Below are positions 10,801-21,170 of a DNA stretch of 64,000 bases, in pieces. Source of the stretch: Nigrospora sphaerica (taxonomy: Eukaryota; Ascomycota; Sordariomycetes; Amphisphaeriales; Apiosporaceae). How positions within the stretch are numbered: the first letter of the stretch is position 1; every line of letters starts with the position of its first letter. The stretch lies in contig JAGVVL010000013.1 in assembly GCA_018287875.1 (NCBI GenBank), positions 4,154,001 through 4,218,000 on the forward strand. Direction: 5' to 3'. The notes under the pieces are model-generated. The model made no database searches, had not been told where the DNA came from, and saw only the letters and a program-made list of their open reading frames with translations. Made by a program: the position numbers and the translations under genes.

Positions 10801-11216
10801 TGAAGCCGGGAACGAGCTCGCACGGAGGAGCCACGGAGACGGTTTGACTAAAGGATTGCCATTGGCCTTAACATGCGAGATATCTCGTGTTCATGTAGAT
10901 AGACTCTCCCACGCTAGATGCCCCTCGGGAGGCGGGACACTATCCTAGTATGGCGATAATACACACGCACACACACACACACACACCGCCCTTTATGGTA
11001 ATTAAGCTGTGAGTGTTGTGGCCTGCAGTGCGTGTGATAGTTTGTCTCTCTCCGGTGCTGTGCGCTCTCTACGTGAGGAGACGAAATCGCTCAAAGCTGC
11101 TCTCGTGTACTTGTTGTCAACAAAACGAAAGCGCAAAGTGCCAGTCGTAATAATGGGAGCAGGTGCGAGACTACAAACTGTGGCTTAAACTCCTTTCTTC
11201 GTTTCGGGACAAGAGC
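10801..11216. other. Intergenic, includes (AC)n microsatellite
   Basis: Base composition shifts from AT-rich repeat to balanced sequence here. A CA/AC dinucleotide tract with one interruption occupies 10961-10986. No gene or repeat match was recognised. Confidence 0.6.
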
Positions 11217-11432
11217 TTACCACGTGAGCAATGTTGCACCTGCCGCCCTGGCGTCGTGCTATATGATGGCCCGTCGCCCCTCCACAATAGCCTGCTGCCT
11301 CTTGACCAAGTCCTCACGCGTCGCCGCGTTGCCAGTGCTGTCCACGTGGACGAACCGGAGTCGTATTGCGAAGGTCAGCACGCAGTTGCCTGCCAGTTTC
11401 CAGGCTTCTCTGATCTACTGTACATGAGCCAT
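11217..11432 (-). pseudogene. Possible exon of a decayed host gene, unrecognised
   Basis: A minus-strand frame of 72 codons opens with ATG and has two in-frame TAG codons and otherwise ordinary codon use (motif-like runs LTFAIRLRFVHVDSTGN and EDLVKRQQAIVEGRRAII). It ends at TGG followed by GTAAGC, which would serve as a splice donor, so it may be one exon of a larger gene. I do not recognise the family. Its base composition matches the neighbouring intact gene, not the transposons. It could also be chance coding potential. Confidence 0.25.
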
Positions 11433-11755
11433 GGTAAAGCCCACCGCACCCTGCAGTCTCGTATTAAGTTAGCAAGCCGGATACCCAGCATTGACAGTGT
11501 ACATAATAAGCTATACCTAATAACTTATATAATTACTAAAATATGAGTGTTTTCATGTTAGTGACTTATTTTTAAAGTTGCCTTGAACCCTGGCTCACTA
11601 AGGGGGTAGTGCGCTGATGGATGTTCCAATTTAGCACTACCCACGGGGATCAGCACCTGCAGCCAAAGAAGACGAACGCACTCGTCATTTGAACCCTCCG
11701 TAGTGGTGCGGTGCAGTCGCATCGCGTCGCGCTTGAGGGACCAGCACGCAAGCCG
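11433..11755. other. Downstream flank of the membrane-protein gene
   Basis: Balanced composition with an AT-rich patch near 11490-11570. No gene is supported on either strand. It lies 3' of the minus-strand gene that ends at 11756. Confidence 0.4.
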
Positions 11756-12964
11756 CTACAACCGAGACTCGGGCGCATGCGTGGTCACGACACTCTCCGA
11801 CTCGGTACGGCACTGGTGGACGGGCTCGTGGTTTTCCACAATCATCGCCGCGTCGGCGTACCGGTCTAGATCCTCCCGTTCCTCGGCCGACGACGTGCAG
11901 CGGCACAGCGGCGCCGAAGACCGCGCGATGTATGCCACCATCTCGGCCAGGTTGAGCTCGATGTACAGCTTGACCGTGAAGACCAGCGGGTTGAAAATGA
12001 TGTACTGGAGGTACCTGCCCGTCCGCATCAGCCCCCCTTTCCGCCAGCGCCCATGTTGTCGCCGGAGTGGCGCACTCACACAGCCTCGTCCTTCGCCGAC
12101 TCGAGCCCGATGAGAATGATCTGGTCCAGCCTGCTCAACAACTTCGCCCTTGCGGCTGAACAGCGCCGGGAGAACTCACATCCAGCGAAATGGACAGGAT
12201 GACCATGCATGCGTTGAACCGGAACAACAGCTTGTACTTGGTCAGGCCCCCCGATACCAGCTTGCACCACACCATGTGCAGAAAAGTTGCATTGAGGCCG
12301 AGGTCGACGGCCGAGAACACGGCCTTTGTGCATCGATCCCAGACGCTTGCAAAGTAGGCAATTGACGGTGAGATTTGCATCGACCCTGGCACCCACGTAG
12401 ACGTTCCCGTGACGGTGATGAACGTCATGATGTAGAATATGCCCAGTCGTAACCGTCGGCTTCTCTTGTACATCAAAAACGACAGCCGGTTCGCCACAAC
12501 CTGCAATATACACTGCAGTTGTAACATCCAAAGAAGGCCTAGCAAGTGCCATCAGTTCAGCCCATGCCGTGGAACCAGACGAGTAGAGGAGGGGCAGCAT
12601 GACTTACTCGCCGCCAGGAATGTCCAGAGACTGCGTGTCCAAGTTAGCCAACCGCTCGTCCCGGGCAGGACTACCAGGCGACCGACCCTGCAGGAAGAAA
12701 ATTCTGCAGATAGAGCCATACGACGACCGACATGAGGTTCGTTGCCATCCAAGTCGACCAGATCAGCACCACATAGATGTTGACGAGCCTGCGCCGCCGG
12801 TACGCCAGCGCCGTCTGCCGTATCATCTTCCCGAGCGAGTACAGGGCGCAGCCAAGCGAGAAGCCCCAGATGACGGACGATACGTTACGCGAGGGCTCGC
12901 CCGCCGCGTCGCGAATGTCATGAAACCCCGGCGGGATCAGGAACCCGATCGAAGCTGGAGCCAT
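11756..12964 (-). CDS. Intact fungal multi-pass integral membrane protein, 5 exons
   Basis: Exons on the minus strand are 12964-12687, 12630-12608, 12538-12180, 12120-12080 and 12014-11756. Their sum is 960 nt, exactly 320 codons, ending in TAG with no internal stop. The introns (56, 69, 59 and 65 nt) all begin GT and end AG; the first two have branch-like GCTAAC and GCTGAAC. The 319-aa product has about six or seven hydrophobic segments (roughly residues 28-46, 60-86, 93-112, 128-148, 165-190, 205-228, 240-262) and a polar Ser/Thr/Glu-rich tail. Runs such as GLTKYKLLFRFN, SISLD, IFNPLVFTVKLYIELN and AYIARSS match a widespread family of uncharacterised ascomycete integral membrane proteins. 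The biochemical function of this family is not known to me. It is the only undamaged gene here and shows no RIP signature. A 7-TM receptor-like role is only a guess from topology. Confidence 0.85.
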
Positions 12965-13439
12965 CGGAGTGCTAGCGACGAGCGTTCGGATCGGATGCCA
13001 GCGAACGGTTCCTCAGGATGTCTCGACGTTGATATATGCCCTGCGGCGGGGTGGGCTAGCAGGTTCCAAGCTTAATGGAGGCCTCATCCGAAACGGCAGG
13101 GGAGGACATAACTTATTGAAAGCATATATAGATAGCCCAACCCGGTCTCGCCCGTACGCTAATGGCTTGAAGCCCGAGGACTGAGGATTCAACTCTTCGC
13201 GTGAAAAGGGTTGACGTCAGGGCGCCGTCAATGTCTAGATCCCTAGTCGCAGCCGGTGTAAGCCGAAACATTGGCCGGGCTTTTTAGCGTTTCAACGCCG
13301 ACAGGCTGACATCATACTACGGTCACCCTAACGAAGTCCAGGCTGCCCAGGTTCGGCCGTTCGGGTCGTTCCCGGTCCCATTGCGGAAAACTCAAGATGG
13401 AATCCCGTTCTTAGGCCGTGATCGGTCGCTTTTTGAAGA
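12965..13439. promoter_or_regulatory. 5' flank of the membrane-protein gene
   Basis: This is balanced, GC-moderate sequence upstream of the minus-strand ATG at 12964. A TATA-like run (TATATATG on the minus strand) sits at 13123-13131, about 160 bp upstream, and is the only core-promoter-like string seen. The right end runs into a LINE-B fragment, so the available promoter space is under 500 bp. Confidence 0.3.
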
Positions 13440-14010
13440 CACGCTTTAAACCACGCCCAGCATGCATGCCATACCGCTCTAGAATGCATAGCCGCCGCGA
13501 GCTACGGCGCGTCCCTCCGGCGAGGCCGCCAAGTCTACACGGCTGTCTTACGGTATGATATAAGCTATGGAGCCTCCGAGCAGCACCCCCATGTCTCGAA
13601 GAACAGGGCCGAGATCTTCGACAATATCCAGACCCAATGCCTCCAAAAGGTCACAGGTGCCTTTATAGGAGCAGCAACTGCCCTACTAGAGACAGAAGCC
13701 TGGGTACCCCCCCCTAGACGTATAACTGAATAAAAGAGTGATAGCATAGGAAGAGAAGCTATAATAGCCGCACCCTTAAGCTCCATAAGGGGCTTCGCAA
13801 GGCTGAGAGCTCAACACTTGTCTAAGCAAGAGCTAGTAAGATCGGACTACGAAACTTCCTCTTTAAACCTAAGTTCTCAGGATTAGACAGCTTATAGTAC
13901 GATGATAGCTAGGGCAGAGAAACCCTCCGCCATAGTCTCAGCTTCAATATAATAAAAAAGACGAACCCTGTATGTAGGGAGTCTAGTAGAAAGACACTGA
14001 CATGAGGTTA
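13440..14010 (+). pseudogene. LINE-B family fragment (C-terminal ORF2)
   Basis: It aligns with LINE-B ORF2 from about 19400 to 20130. Shared protein pieces include R-A-R/R-P-P-S-L-H-G-C, CLQKVTGAF (LINE-B CLRKVTGAF), ETEAWVPP (LINE-B ETEAYVSP) and a C-terminal G-L-R-N-F-L-F-K. It is truncated at both ends and carries stops and indels. It lies immediately upstream of the intact membrane-protein gene and marks the edge of the GC-richer island. Confidence 0.7.
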
Positions 14011-14269
14011 AACCTTTAGTGTTAACAAGAAAAAGATGCTAGTAGTTAAATCTAGCTACATCTTCTTAAGAACACGGGAGGTCTAAATAATAAAGGAAGT
14101 AGGTATAAACTGCTTTAAGTAATATAGCTAGTATAAATCAAAAGAAGAGGAAAAATGCATAAATATTTAGTTCTAAAGTTAGCTGCTATTAACCTTTATA
14201 TAGAGACGATACGTTGATCAGGACGGCCTGCCATCCTCGTCCTATCTCAATATACATGTGCTAGATTTC
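14011..14269. other. AT-rich spacer, nothing recognised
   Basis: This short AT-rich stretch separates the LINE-B fragment from the ABC-transporter remnant. No reading frame or repeat match was seen. Confidence 0.3.
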
Positions 14270-14653
14270 CTTTTACTAGTAGGCGCGCTAGTTCTGTATC
14301 AGCTGCGAACGGGAGCCCTATTCGATCACGTCCCCGTCCTGGAGAACGACAATGTTGTTGGGCTTCTACATGATGGACAGGCAGCACACGATGAGGATGA
14401 TGGTCCTGGCTGTGCGCGAGGCATCAGGCGCTTACTGGACGGTCCAGAGCCGACGTCTCTTCGTCTAGGATGAGGATCTCGGGACGAGTGATGAGCGCCC
14501 GTCCGACAGCTGGGCGCCGCGGGCCTTCGCCGGCGGGTCGTACCCCTGGGGCAGGCCCGTGATGAACTCGTGGGCGTGGGCCAGGATGGCGGCCTGCTAC
14601 AGTTGTTCCCACTTTTCCCCGGTCGGGATGTCCTCCAAGTCGGTGCCGACCAT
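14270..14653 (-). pseudogene. ABC transporter nucleotide-binding domain fragment (ABCB/MDR type)
   Basis: On the minus strand, pieces of one NBD appear in the right order but in shifted frames. They are AHAHEFITGLPQGYD with RGAQLSDG (the region entering the signature motif), RPEILILDEETSALD (Walker B and D-loop), then TIILIVCCLSIM and NNIVVLQDGDVIE (the H-loop strand and following strand). The stretch between LSDG and RALI is deleted, removing most of the signature helix. The H-loop His is Cys. Stops interrupt the end. Walker A and the membrane domain are absent. Full ABCB proteins exceed 1200 aa, so this is a small dead remnant of a multidrug-type exporter gene. Confidence 0.7.
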
Positions 14654-15039
14654 GGCTGTATAAAATGTTCTTAAGGGCATAAAAAAAGGCTTAGAATAAA
14701 GCTATAATAAGAAGAAAGATTTTAAAGGATTAAGGGTTTACTAAAATCTTTTTAAGGGACCGTTTTAAAGCTCTTAATAGATAGTTTATATAGATAGTCG
14801 ACGTGTAAACTTTTAATAAGCTAGAGCGCTTTAAAATACTATATTAAAGCGCGCCGCTAAATAGAAACGATCTCGAGACTTTAAGGAATAGTATGTAAAT
14901 AAAAGAGATTTAATCTTGTATAATAATAATAAGTAATACGTTAAAGACCGTAATTTATCGGCGAGGTCTTTAAAAGCTTTAAAAAGCTTTAATAAGTGAA
15001 CTACTAAAATAGCTAACTATAAGCACAAAATTAAGTAAT
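14654..15039. other. AT-rich decayed sequence, nothing recognised
   Basis: This is strongly AT-biased with stops in all frames, typical of RIPed repeat. No protein motif could be read. The last five bases, GTAAT (15035-15039), abut LTR copy B. Confidence 0.3.
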
Positions 15040-15581
15040 TGTTACAGGTATAGGACTTATTCTGTACCGTTCTCTGTCACTATGGACTAAGCTATGCACT
15101 TAACGGAAAGCTAGTCCTTTAACCGAGCCTACAACAGAGCACGGGCCAGCTTACCCGCAAGCGTGGCGTACGCCACCCGGAAGCTTCCACCAGTTTCCAC
15201 AAGTTTCCACAAGTTTTTATGTGGCTCGCTAAAGCCCCCACAAGCCCCTATGAGGCTCCATGAACCTTTATAAGGTTTTATATGCTTTTAAGCCACGTGA
15301 TCACTTACGCAATCACTTACGCGTTCTTTTTTTTGTATTACTAAGAGGATAAGAGTGTAACGGGTATAAGAAAGGGCTGAATCTCCCCTCTCTATGTATT
15401 TAGTCTGTTATTAAGCAAACAAGCAAACAAGCAAGCAAGCATATAAAATACACTCTTGCTCCTTTTGAAGAGAAGTTTCTTATTCTTCCGTGTTCTTTTA
15501 CTTTTAAGAAACGACCTCCGTGATTAAAAGAGCACTTATAAAGGGTTGCTTTCTCTTATAATTAAACTTGCATTTTTCACA
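15040..15581 (+). repeat. LTR, Copia-1 family (copy B)
   Basis: The full-length homologue starts TGTTACAGG and ends near TTTTTCACA. Its right flank is Gypsy-1c, while its left flank is unrelated AT-rich sequence. The flanking 5-mers (GTAAT and AAAAG) do not match, so this LTR is probably a recombination junction instead of a simple solo LTR. Confidence 0.75.
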
Positions 15582-15750
15582 AAAAGTAAATATCCGGTAA
15601 TAACTTTTATTAAATCTGAAAGGCGTTAAAGTTAAAGGAGTTAATAACAAACAGACGCGAGGACTCCACACAGCGATAACTTCACAACCACGACTCTATA
15701 AGCTACCGGATAGCCCGGAAACTGTTCCTAGGGCTTCATTTAGCCTAGAA

Positions 15751-17109
15751 ATGGTCGATTCACCACCCTCGAGGCAAAGCGCGGGTGGTGGGAGCCGCCA
15801 TAGGCCCGCCCCACCCCCCGAGCCGTCACCTCCGGACTCAAGAACACCATCGCCAGGCAGCATCACAACACCTGGACGCAGTCCAGAGGATATACGCAGC
15901 ACTATAGACGACTTCAAACGCTTCCTAGCTGGTGAAGTCAACATTGCAGCCTTAGCCGCAGCGGTTCAAGCCGCTATTCCGGTCCTAGAGACGGCGGCTA
16001 AGGAATCGGATAACCAGCCCAGCGTCGAAAGACGTGTCAATGCTATCGAGAACACGCTGCAAGCTATCTATAAGGAAATTAAAGCTCCTAAGACGTACGC
16101 TGCAGCCGCTACGGCCCTTACCGCAGCCCCAGCGCCCAGGGCCCCCCAGGTAGCCAAGACTTTGCCTCCTCGACACGAACGGGAGGTAACGGTCAAGGCC
16201 GCAGGAACTGAAGGCCGCACCTACGAAGAGATCGTGCGGAAAGTTAACGCAGCAATAGGTAGAGAAACAGCAATACCCGCACGGAAGCTTCCTAGCGGAG
16301 ACTATGCTATTACCTGCAAGACAGCAGAAGAGAAGCGACAGCTGGAAACCGACTAGGCCTGGGCCACCGAGGCCTTCGGAGAGAACGCCTCTATCCAGAA
16401 GAGAAAGATCCTGGTGGTGGCCCATAGCATCAACAAGGAGGCCATAGAGACGAACCAAGGGCAGCTAGGAGTCCAATTCCGGAACCAGCCCGGCGGCCCT
16501 ATCGACGTCCTAGAGGCCAAGCTCCCTCGCAACGCTAAGACCTCGTCTAGGAAGGTCACGGCCCTATATATTGCAGTACCCACGGTTTAACAAGCGGAAT
16601 AGCTATGCCGAGACGGCCTTATTTGGCAGTATGGCCACTATCCATGCGAGCCCTTCGCCGAAGGAGCCCAGCTTAAGCAGTGCTACCACTGCTACCGTTA
16701 TGGACATATCGCCCGTGTCTGCCGCCACGCACGTAGGTGCGGGCTCTGCTCTTCAACAAAGCATAACGATAAAGAGTGCCTAGAAGCCGAGAATAAGAGC
16801 CAGTACTGCTGTCCAGCATGCCGAGGACCACACACTGCGTAGTTTAAGGAGTGTCCAGTCTGCTAAGAGCAGGTCCAGATTGCTAAGGCAGCTTACGTCA
16901 CAAGACCGAAGGGATTCGCACTGCCCTCATAAGAACCCCCTAAGCCAACAGCCGAGGACTGGCAGACAGTACAGCCGCGGAAGCGTCGAGCAACCAGCTG
17001 CCGTACTAGAAGCACTGGCAGAGCCCGCAGTAGAACCCACGAAGAGATAGACGACATGGACATCGAAACACCGGAGTCAACGCTAAACAGCATCCACGTT
17101 CGACCATGA
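15751..17109 (+). pseudogene. LINE-B ORF1, gag-like zinc-knuckle protein
   Basis: The frame starts ATG with a Pro/Ser-rich N-terminus and an Ala-rich helical region (about residues 50-130). Near the C-terminus (about residues 306-375) it has three zinc knuckles: CYHCYRYGHIARVC, CGLCSSTKHNDKEC and CPACRGPHTA...KEC. LINE ORF1 proteins bind the element RNA and form the RNP. About six premature stops (TAG and TAA, no TGA) are spread through the frame, the first at 16354-16356. Length is about 452 codons. The final TGA at 17107-17109 overlaps the ORF2 ATG, an arrangement that allows coupled re-initiation. Confidence 0.85.
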
Positions 17110-20100
17110 CAGCGCTAAGGATCCTACACTGGAACACGCAGAAAAGTAAGAAAGCATAGATCCCGGCAGTCGATGCCATCTCCGAAGAGTACGATGTCCT
17201 GGCTATCCAAGAGCCCTAGCGAAACCCATATATACCGACCACCTACTGCCCGAGATCCTCTTTGTACTACCTTCTTTATACTGCCGAGGGAGGTAGAGCT
17301 TGCATTTACATTAACAAGAAGCACCCCCTAGCGCAGTGGACTTATAAGGCGCAATCAGATAGGTGCAATATTACGATCTAGTTGCCAGATAGTCCTATAA
17401 CAGTCATCTGCGTATACTCGCCTCCTCCTAGATCGATTAGTAGATCAGACCTGCCAGCTATCGAAGCCCTCCTTACTGGTCCCCAGCTAGGACGAACAGT
17501 CCTCGTAGGAGACTTTAACGTCCACCACCTTGTCTAGGGAGGATACAACGTCCGACCTCATAAGGCAGCCGATAAGCTACTCCAGCTAGCAGAATCCTGG
17601 AGACTCCAGCTTATCACGCCCCCTGGAACACCGACATGGACTCGAAGAGGGTGCATGGACTCCACAATCGACCTAGCGTGGGCCACGGACGATCTCCGAA
17701 CTGCCTACGACGGGTACGCCCCATATGCTGGATCCGATCACCTCCCGCAGGTGATACGCGTAGCTGGACCTTAAAACGACCCCCAGAACAAGCCACGGCG
17801 CAGCTGGAAAACAGCTGACTATAACCAAGCGAAGGCCGAGGCGACACACCTTCCGTAGCTAGGGCTACTCGAGACACCAGAGGAAATCGACAGATACACC
17901 GAAACGTTAACTAAGGAGCTAACTCGGATAGCCGACCTAGTTACCCCCCTCCGCCACGCTAAGGGGAGAGGCAAGGTATAGTGGAACCATGAAACAAAAG
18001 AAGCTATAAAGGAGGAGAGACGAACCCAGCGAACATAGCTATCCGACAGGACAGACGCAGCCTGGCAAGCTCTTCGGCAAGCATCCCTTACGAAAAAGAA
18101 AACGATCCGCACTGTAAAGACAGCGACCTGGAGAAACATGCTTCACGAGGCCTCTAGCCAGCCAGCTGGCGTCTAGAACATCGCAAGATAGGCCAGAACC
18201 GAAGGAGCCGCACCGCCGCTACCTCTAGCCGTCCCCACGCTTCACACACCGCGAGGCGAAGCGACGACCTATAAGGAGAAAACGGAGGCCTTCCGAGAGA
18301 GGTTTTACCCTCTCCCTAAGGCCATGCATACCGGCTTCCGTATAACAAACCGGCTCGCAGCGCCTCTCGACATCGACGGCGAGGTGACAGCAAAGCAGGT
18401 CCAAGACGTCTTAAGTAAGGCAGGCCAGTGGAAAGCACCTGGACCAGACCAGCTTCCTAACGGTTTCCTTAAGCGCTTAGGAAAACCCCTCTTCCAGGCC
18501 TTAGCCTCCTTAGCGGAAGCGTGCTGGCGTATAGGATACTATCCAACAGCGTTCCGCAAAGCAGTCACCGTTATCCTCCGGAAACCAGGAAAGCAGCCTA
18601 ACGAGTACCGCCAAGCCGGCGGATGGAGACCTATCGCGCTACTCAACACCATAGGGAAGGTGATCGAGAGCCTGCTAGCGCAACGGCTAGCCAGCTTTGC
18701 GGAAGAAAACAGGCTGCTCCCGGACGAACAGATGGGGAACCGAAAGGGCCGCTCCACAGAAATGGCCTTACGGCTGCTAACGGACCTAGTCCGCACAGCC
18801 TGGAAACATGGAGGTGCAGTAACTCTTCTATCGCTGGATATCTCAGGCGCTTTCGACTCCGTTGACCATAGAAGGCTCCTTGCTAACTTACGCGCGTTAC
18901 GGGTCCCCATATGGACCATCAACTGGATCCGAAGCTTCTTATTTAATTGGTCCACCACGCTATTCTTCGACAGCCAGGAATTAGACGAGATCCCAGTCCC
19001 GGCAGGCGTCCCGTAGGGCTCACCTTTATCGCCTATCCTCTTCTGCCTCTATACAGCCGGTCTCTATAAGGCTCTCCGCGCCGTACTAGGGATAGCTACT
19101 ATAGCCTTCGTAGACGACACGAACCTCGTGGGCTTCGGCCTAGACCCCGAGCAGACCTGCGAGCGGCTGGAAGCCGCTCACAGGATCTGTAAGGAATAGG
19201 CAGTCAGCCACGGCATGACCTTCGCAGTCCAGAAATATCACCTAGTCCACTTCTCCCGAAGACAGAAAAGTCCGGCCACGAAGATAGCCTTAGAAGGTCA
19301 CGAAATTGAACCAGAAGACGCCTGCCGCGTCCTTGGCATCCAGGTGGATAGACGTCTCCGCTGGGATGTCCATATCCAGTCGATATCGAAGAAGATAGCG
19401 ACGCAAGTCTACGCTCTAAACCGGATAGCCAGCTCGACATGGGGCGCGTCTCTCCAGCGAGCCCGCCAAGTCTATACAGCCGTTGTACAGTCTGCGATAG
19501 GCTATGGAGCTTCAGAGTGGCACCGCCAGATCTCGAAAAATAAAGCCAAGGCACTTAACGACGTCCAGACAGAGTGCCTCCGAAAGGTCACAGGAGCCTT
19601 CAAAGCCACGGCCACCGTAGTACTAGAAACGGAAGCTTACGTATCCCCCTTAGACACGTGGCTCAACAGAGGGGTGGCGGCATCGGAAGAGAGGCTCCAA
19701 CAGCCGCGTATCGCATCACTCATCCAAGCGAGATGCGATAGCGTAGCTAGATGGATCCTAACAAGACCGACTCGCCGGAGCAGACCGAAAGGCCCCGACG
19801 CTCCCGATCGTAAGAGGTGGCTAGACGAATGGCTAGCTGGAGACTCAGCACATAAGGCTGAGGAGAGAGACTGGCTTCAAAGATGGCAACAAGCGCAGCA
19901 AAATCGAACAGCACGAACCCCGGCAGCAACTAAGATGCCGCCAGACAAGCACGTCCTCAAGCTCTATAAGGGACTCCATAAGGCCGAGAGCTCCATCCTC
20001 GTCCAAGCGAGGACTGGCAAGATTGGGCTGCGAGACTTCCTTTTTAAACGTAGGGTCCCAGGCTTCGACAGCCCCTGGTGCGTCTGCGGTCAGGGCAGGG

Positions 20101-20372
20101 AGACCGTCTGGCATATCCTCGTTTTCTGCCCACGAGAAAGAGAAAGACGAGAGCATCTCGTCTAAGCTCTAGGAGAACCGATAGACACGGACAGGATGCT
20201 CGACACCCTAGGAAAAGCAGGAATTATCGCAAGATGGCTACTCCGCTCCAGAAGGCTGGACATATTCCAGCTAGCGAATCAACTTATCAGCTAGGAAGCG
20301 GGCGCGCTAAGCCCGATCTCGGTATGGCAGGTCAAAGAGTAGATAGAAGCGGTACGACGCAGCGGAACCTAG
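17106..20372 (+). pseudogene. LINE-B ORF2, endonuclease / reverse transcriptase
   Basis: It is 1089 codons in one frame. Residues about 1-230 are an APE-type endonuclease: LRILHWNTQKSK at the start, IQEP, LVGDFNVHH and the terminal GSDHLP. RT blocks follow: KAPGPDQLPNGFLK, GGWRPIALLNTIGK, LLSLDISGAFDSVDHRRLL, VP(stop)GSPLSPILFCLY where the stop replaces Gln, and the catalytic FVDDTNL. The C-terminus has a Cys/His cluster C-V-C-G...H-I-L-V-F-C. No RNase H domain was seen. About fifteen premature stops, mostly TAG, occur at Trp/Gln positions such as EP(stop)RNP and KE(stop)AVSHGM. The element copies itself by target-primed reverse transcription; this copy cannot. Confidence 0.9.
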
Positions 20373-20466
20373 GTTTTTCACCCGGCCGGACGTTAGCCCG
20401 GAACGGTTTTCCTAGGCTAAGATGCGCTGGGGGTCCTCATGGCCTAAATAGGTCGCTAGGTGTAAG

Positions 20467-20484
20467 AATAATAATAATAATAAT
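20467..20484 (+). repeat. LINE-B 3' tail, AAT trinucleotide repeat
   Basis: Six AAT/TAA units form the 3' end of LINE-B and join directly to the 15-bp target duplication. Simple-repeat tails replace poly(A) in several fungal LINE lineages. Confidence 0.8.
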
Positions 20485-21170
20485 AAAGGAGTTAATAACG
20501 TTGCGTACCTATTATAGCTGTTTTTAATATAACGTACTTTTATTTGGATTAATAAACAGACTTGCAATCTTTTAACGCTTTATAAATAACATATTAATAG
20601 ACTATCTAGATAATTTCTACTAAGCATACTTAAACGATATTGTTATTTTTTAAACTCGGTTTAAAAACAGAAAGACTATATATAAAAGGTCTTATAACGC
20701 CTCCAAGAGGCAAGACTCTAAGCCGATACTAATAAGTGAAAATTTTATATTTCGGAGACAAGGCTCTTAAGCTTTATTGTCTTTATAAAAGGAGTGGCAG
20801 TAGACCCTACTAAGACGTTAGTCGTCTATAAATAGGCGCTCTTAACGTCCGTTAAAGAAGTGTAATCATTTCTCGGCTTTTATAATTTCTATTATAAGTT
20901 TGTCCGCAAGCATAAAAGGATTGCTTAACTACTCACTAACCTTATAAAGTAAAGTTTCTTTACGTTTAATAAACGAAGAAGTGCTAGAAAACATTTAACA
21001 TCTTAAAACAACAACTATTAAAGGCCTTAGTCCTTGCACACTTTGATTACGAGAACGACATATAAGTGGAAATAGATGCTTCCGATAGAGTGATCATGAA
21101 AGTCATATTGTAAAAAAAAAATAACACTTTTAACGACTAACACTCCGTTGCTTTTTGCTTAAAGATCTTT

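Larger units (their letters stand above)
15649..20484 (+). mobile_element. LINE-B, full-length Tad/I-like non-LTR retrotransposon
   Basis: The element is flanked by a 15-bp target duplication AAAGGAGTTAATAAC at 15634-15648 and 20485-20499. It ends in a (TAA)n/(AAT)n tail at about 20467-20484. A short 5' leader (15649-15750) precedes ORF1 (15751-17109) and ORF2 (17106-20372), which overlap by ATGA. Both ORFs keep a single frame over 4.6 kb with no frameshift. About twenty premature stops interrupt them, all TAG or TAA at positions where the family has Trp or Gln. This is a full-length, recently inserted copy inactivated by RIP-type transitions. It sits inside Gypsy-1c. Confidence 0.9.
15582..21170 (+). 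mobile_element. Gypsy-1c, partial Gypsy-1 copy split by LINE-B
   Basis: Segments 15582-15648 and 20500-21170 are contiguous when LINE-B is removed. They align to the reverse complement of Gypsy-1a from about 7115 to 6374, covering RT to the start of RNase H. Readable pieces are the RT palm near 20610-20650, where the catalytic motif appears as L-N-D, and EIDASDRVI near 21065-21095. The copy ends abruptly at LTR copy C, at exactly the Gypsy-1 site where Gypsy-1b begins at LTR copy F. This suggests that the two are halves of one element. Confidence 0.75.

Noticed and set aside
10961..10986. (AC)n tract as a regulatory element
   Set aside because: It is an ordinary dinucleotide microsatellite.
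11163..11546. Plus-strand 127-codon ORF
   Set aside because: It has no recognisable motif and overlaps a minus-strand frame with better coding character and a splice-donor-like end; support for either is low.
12150..13184. Plus-strand ORFs of 70-158 codons over the membrane-protein gene
   Set aside because: They are shadows of the GC-rich minus-strand exons and have no recognisable domains.
15751..20372. TAG as a reassigned sense codon (many TAG-only interrupted frames)
   Set aside because: TAG falls at both Trp and Gln positions, TAA stops also occur, and the intact membrane-protein gene uses TAG as its real stop. RIP explains it better.
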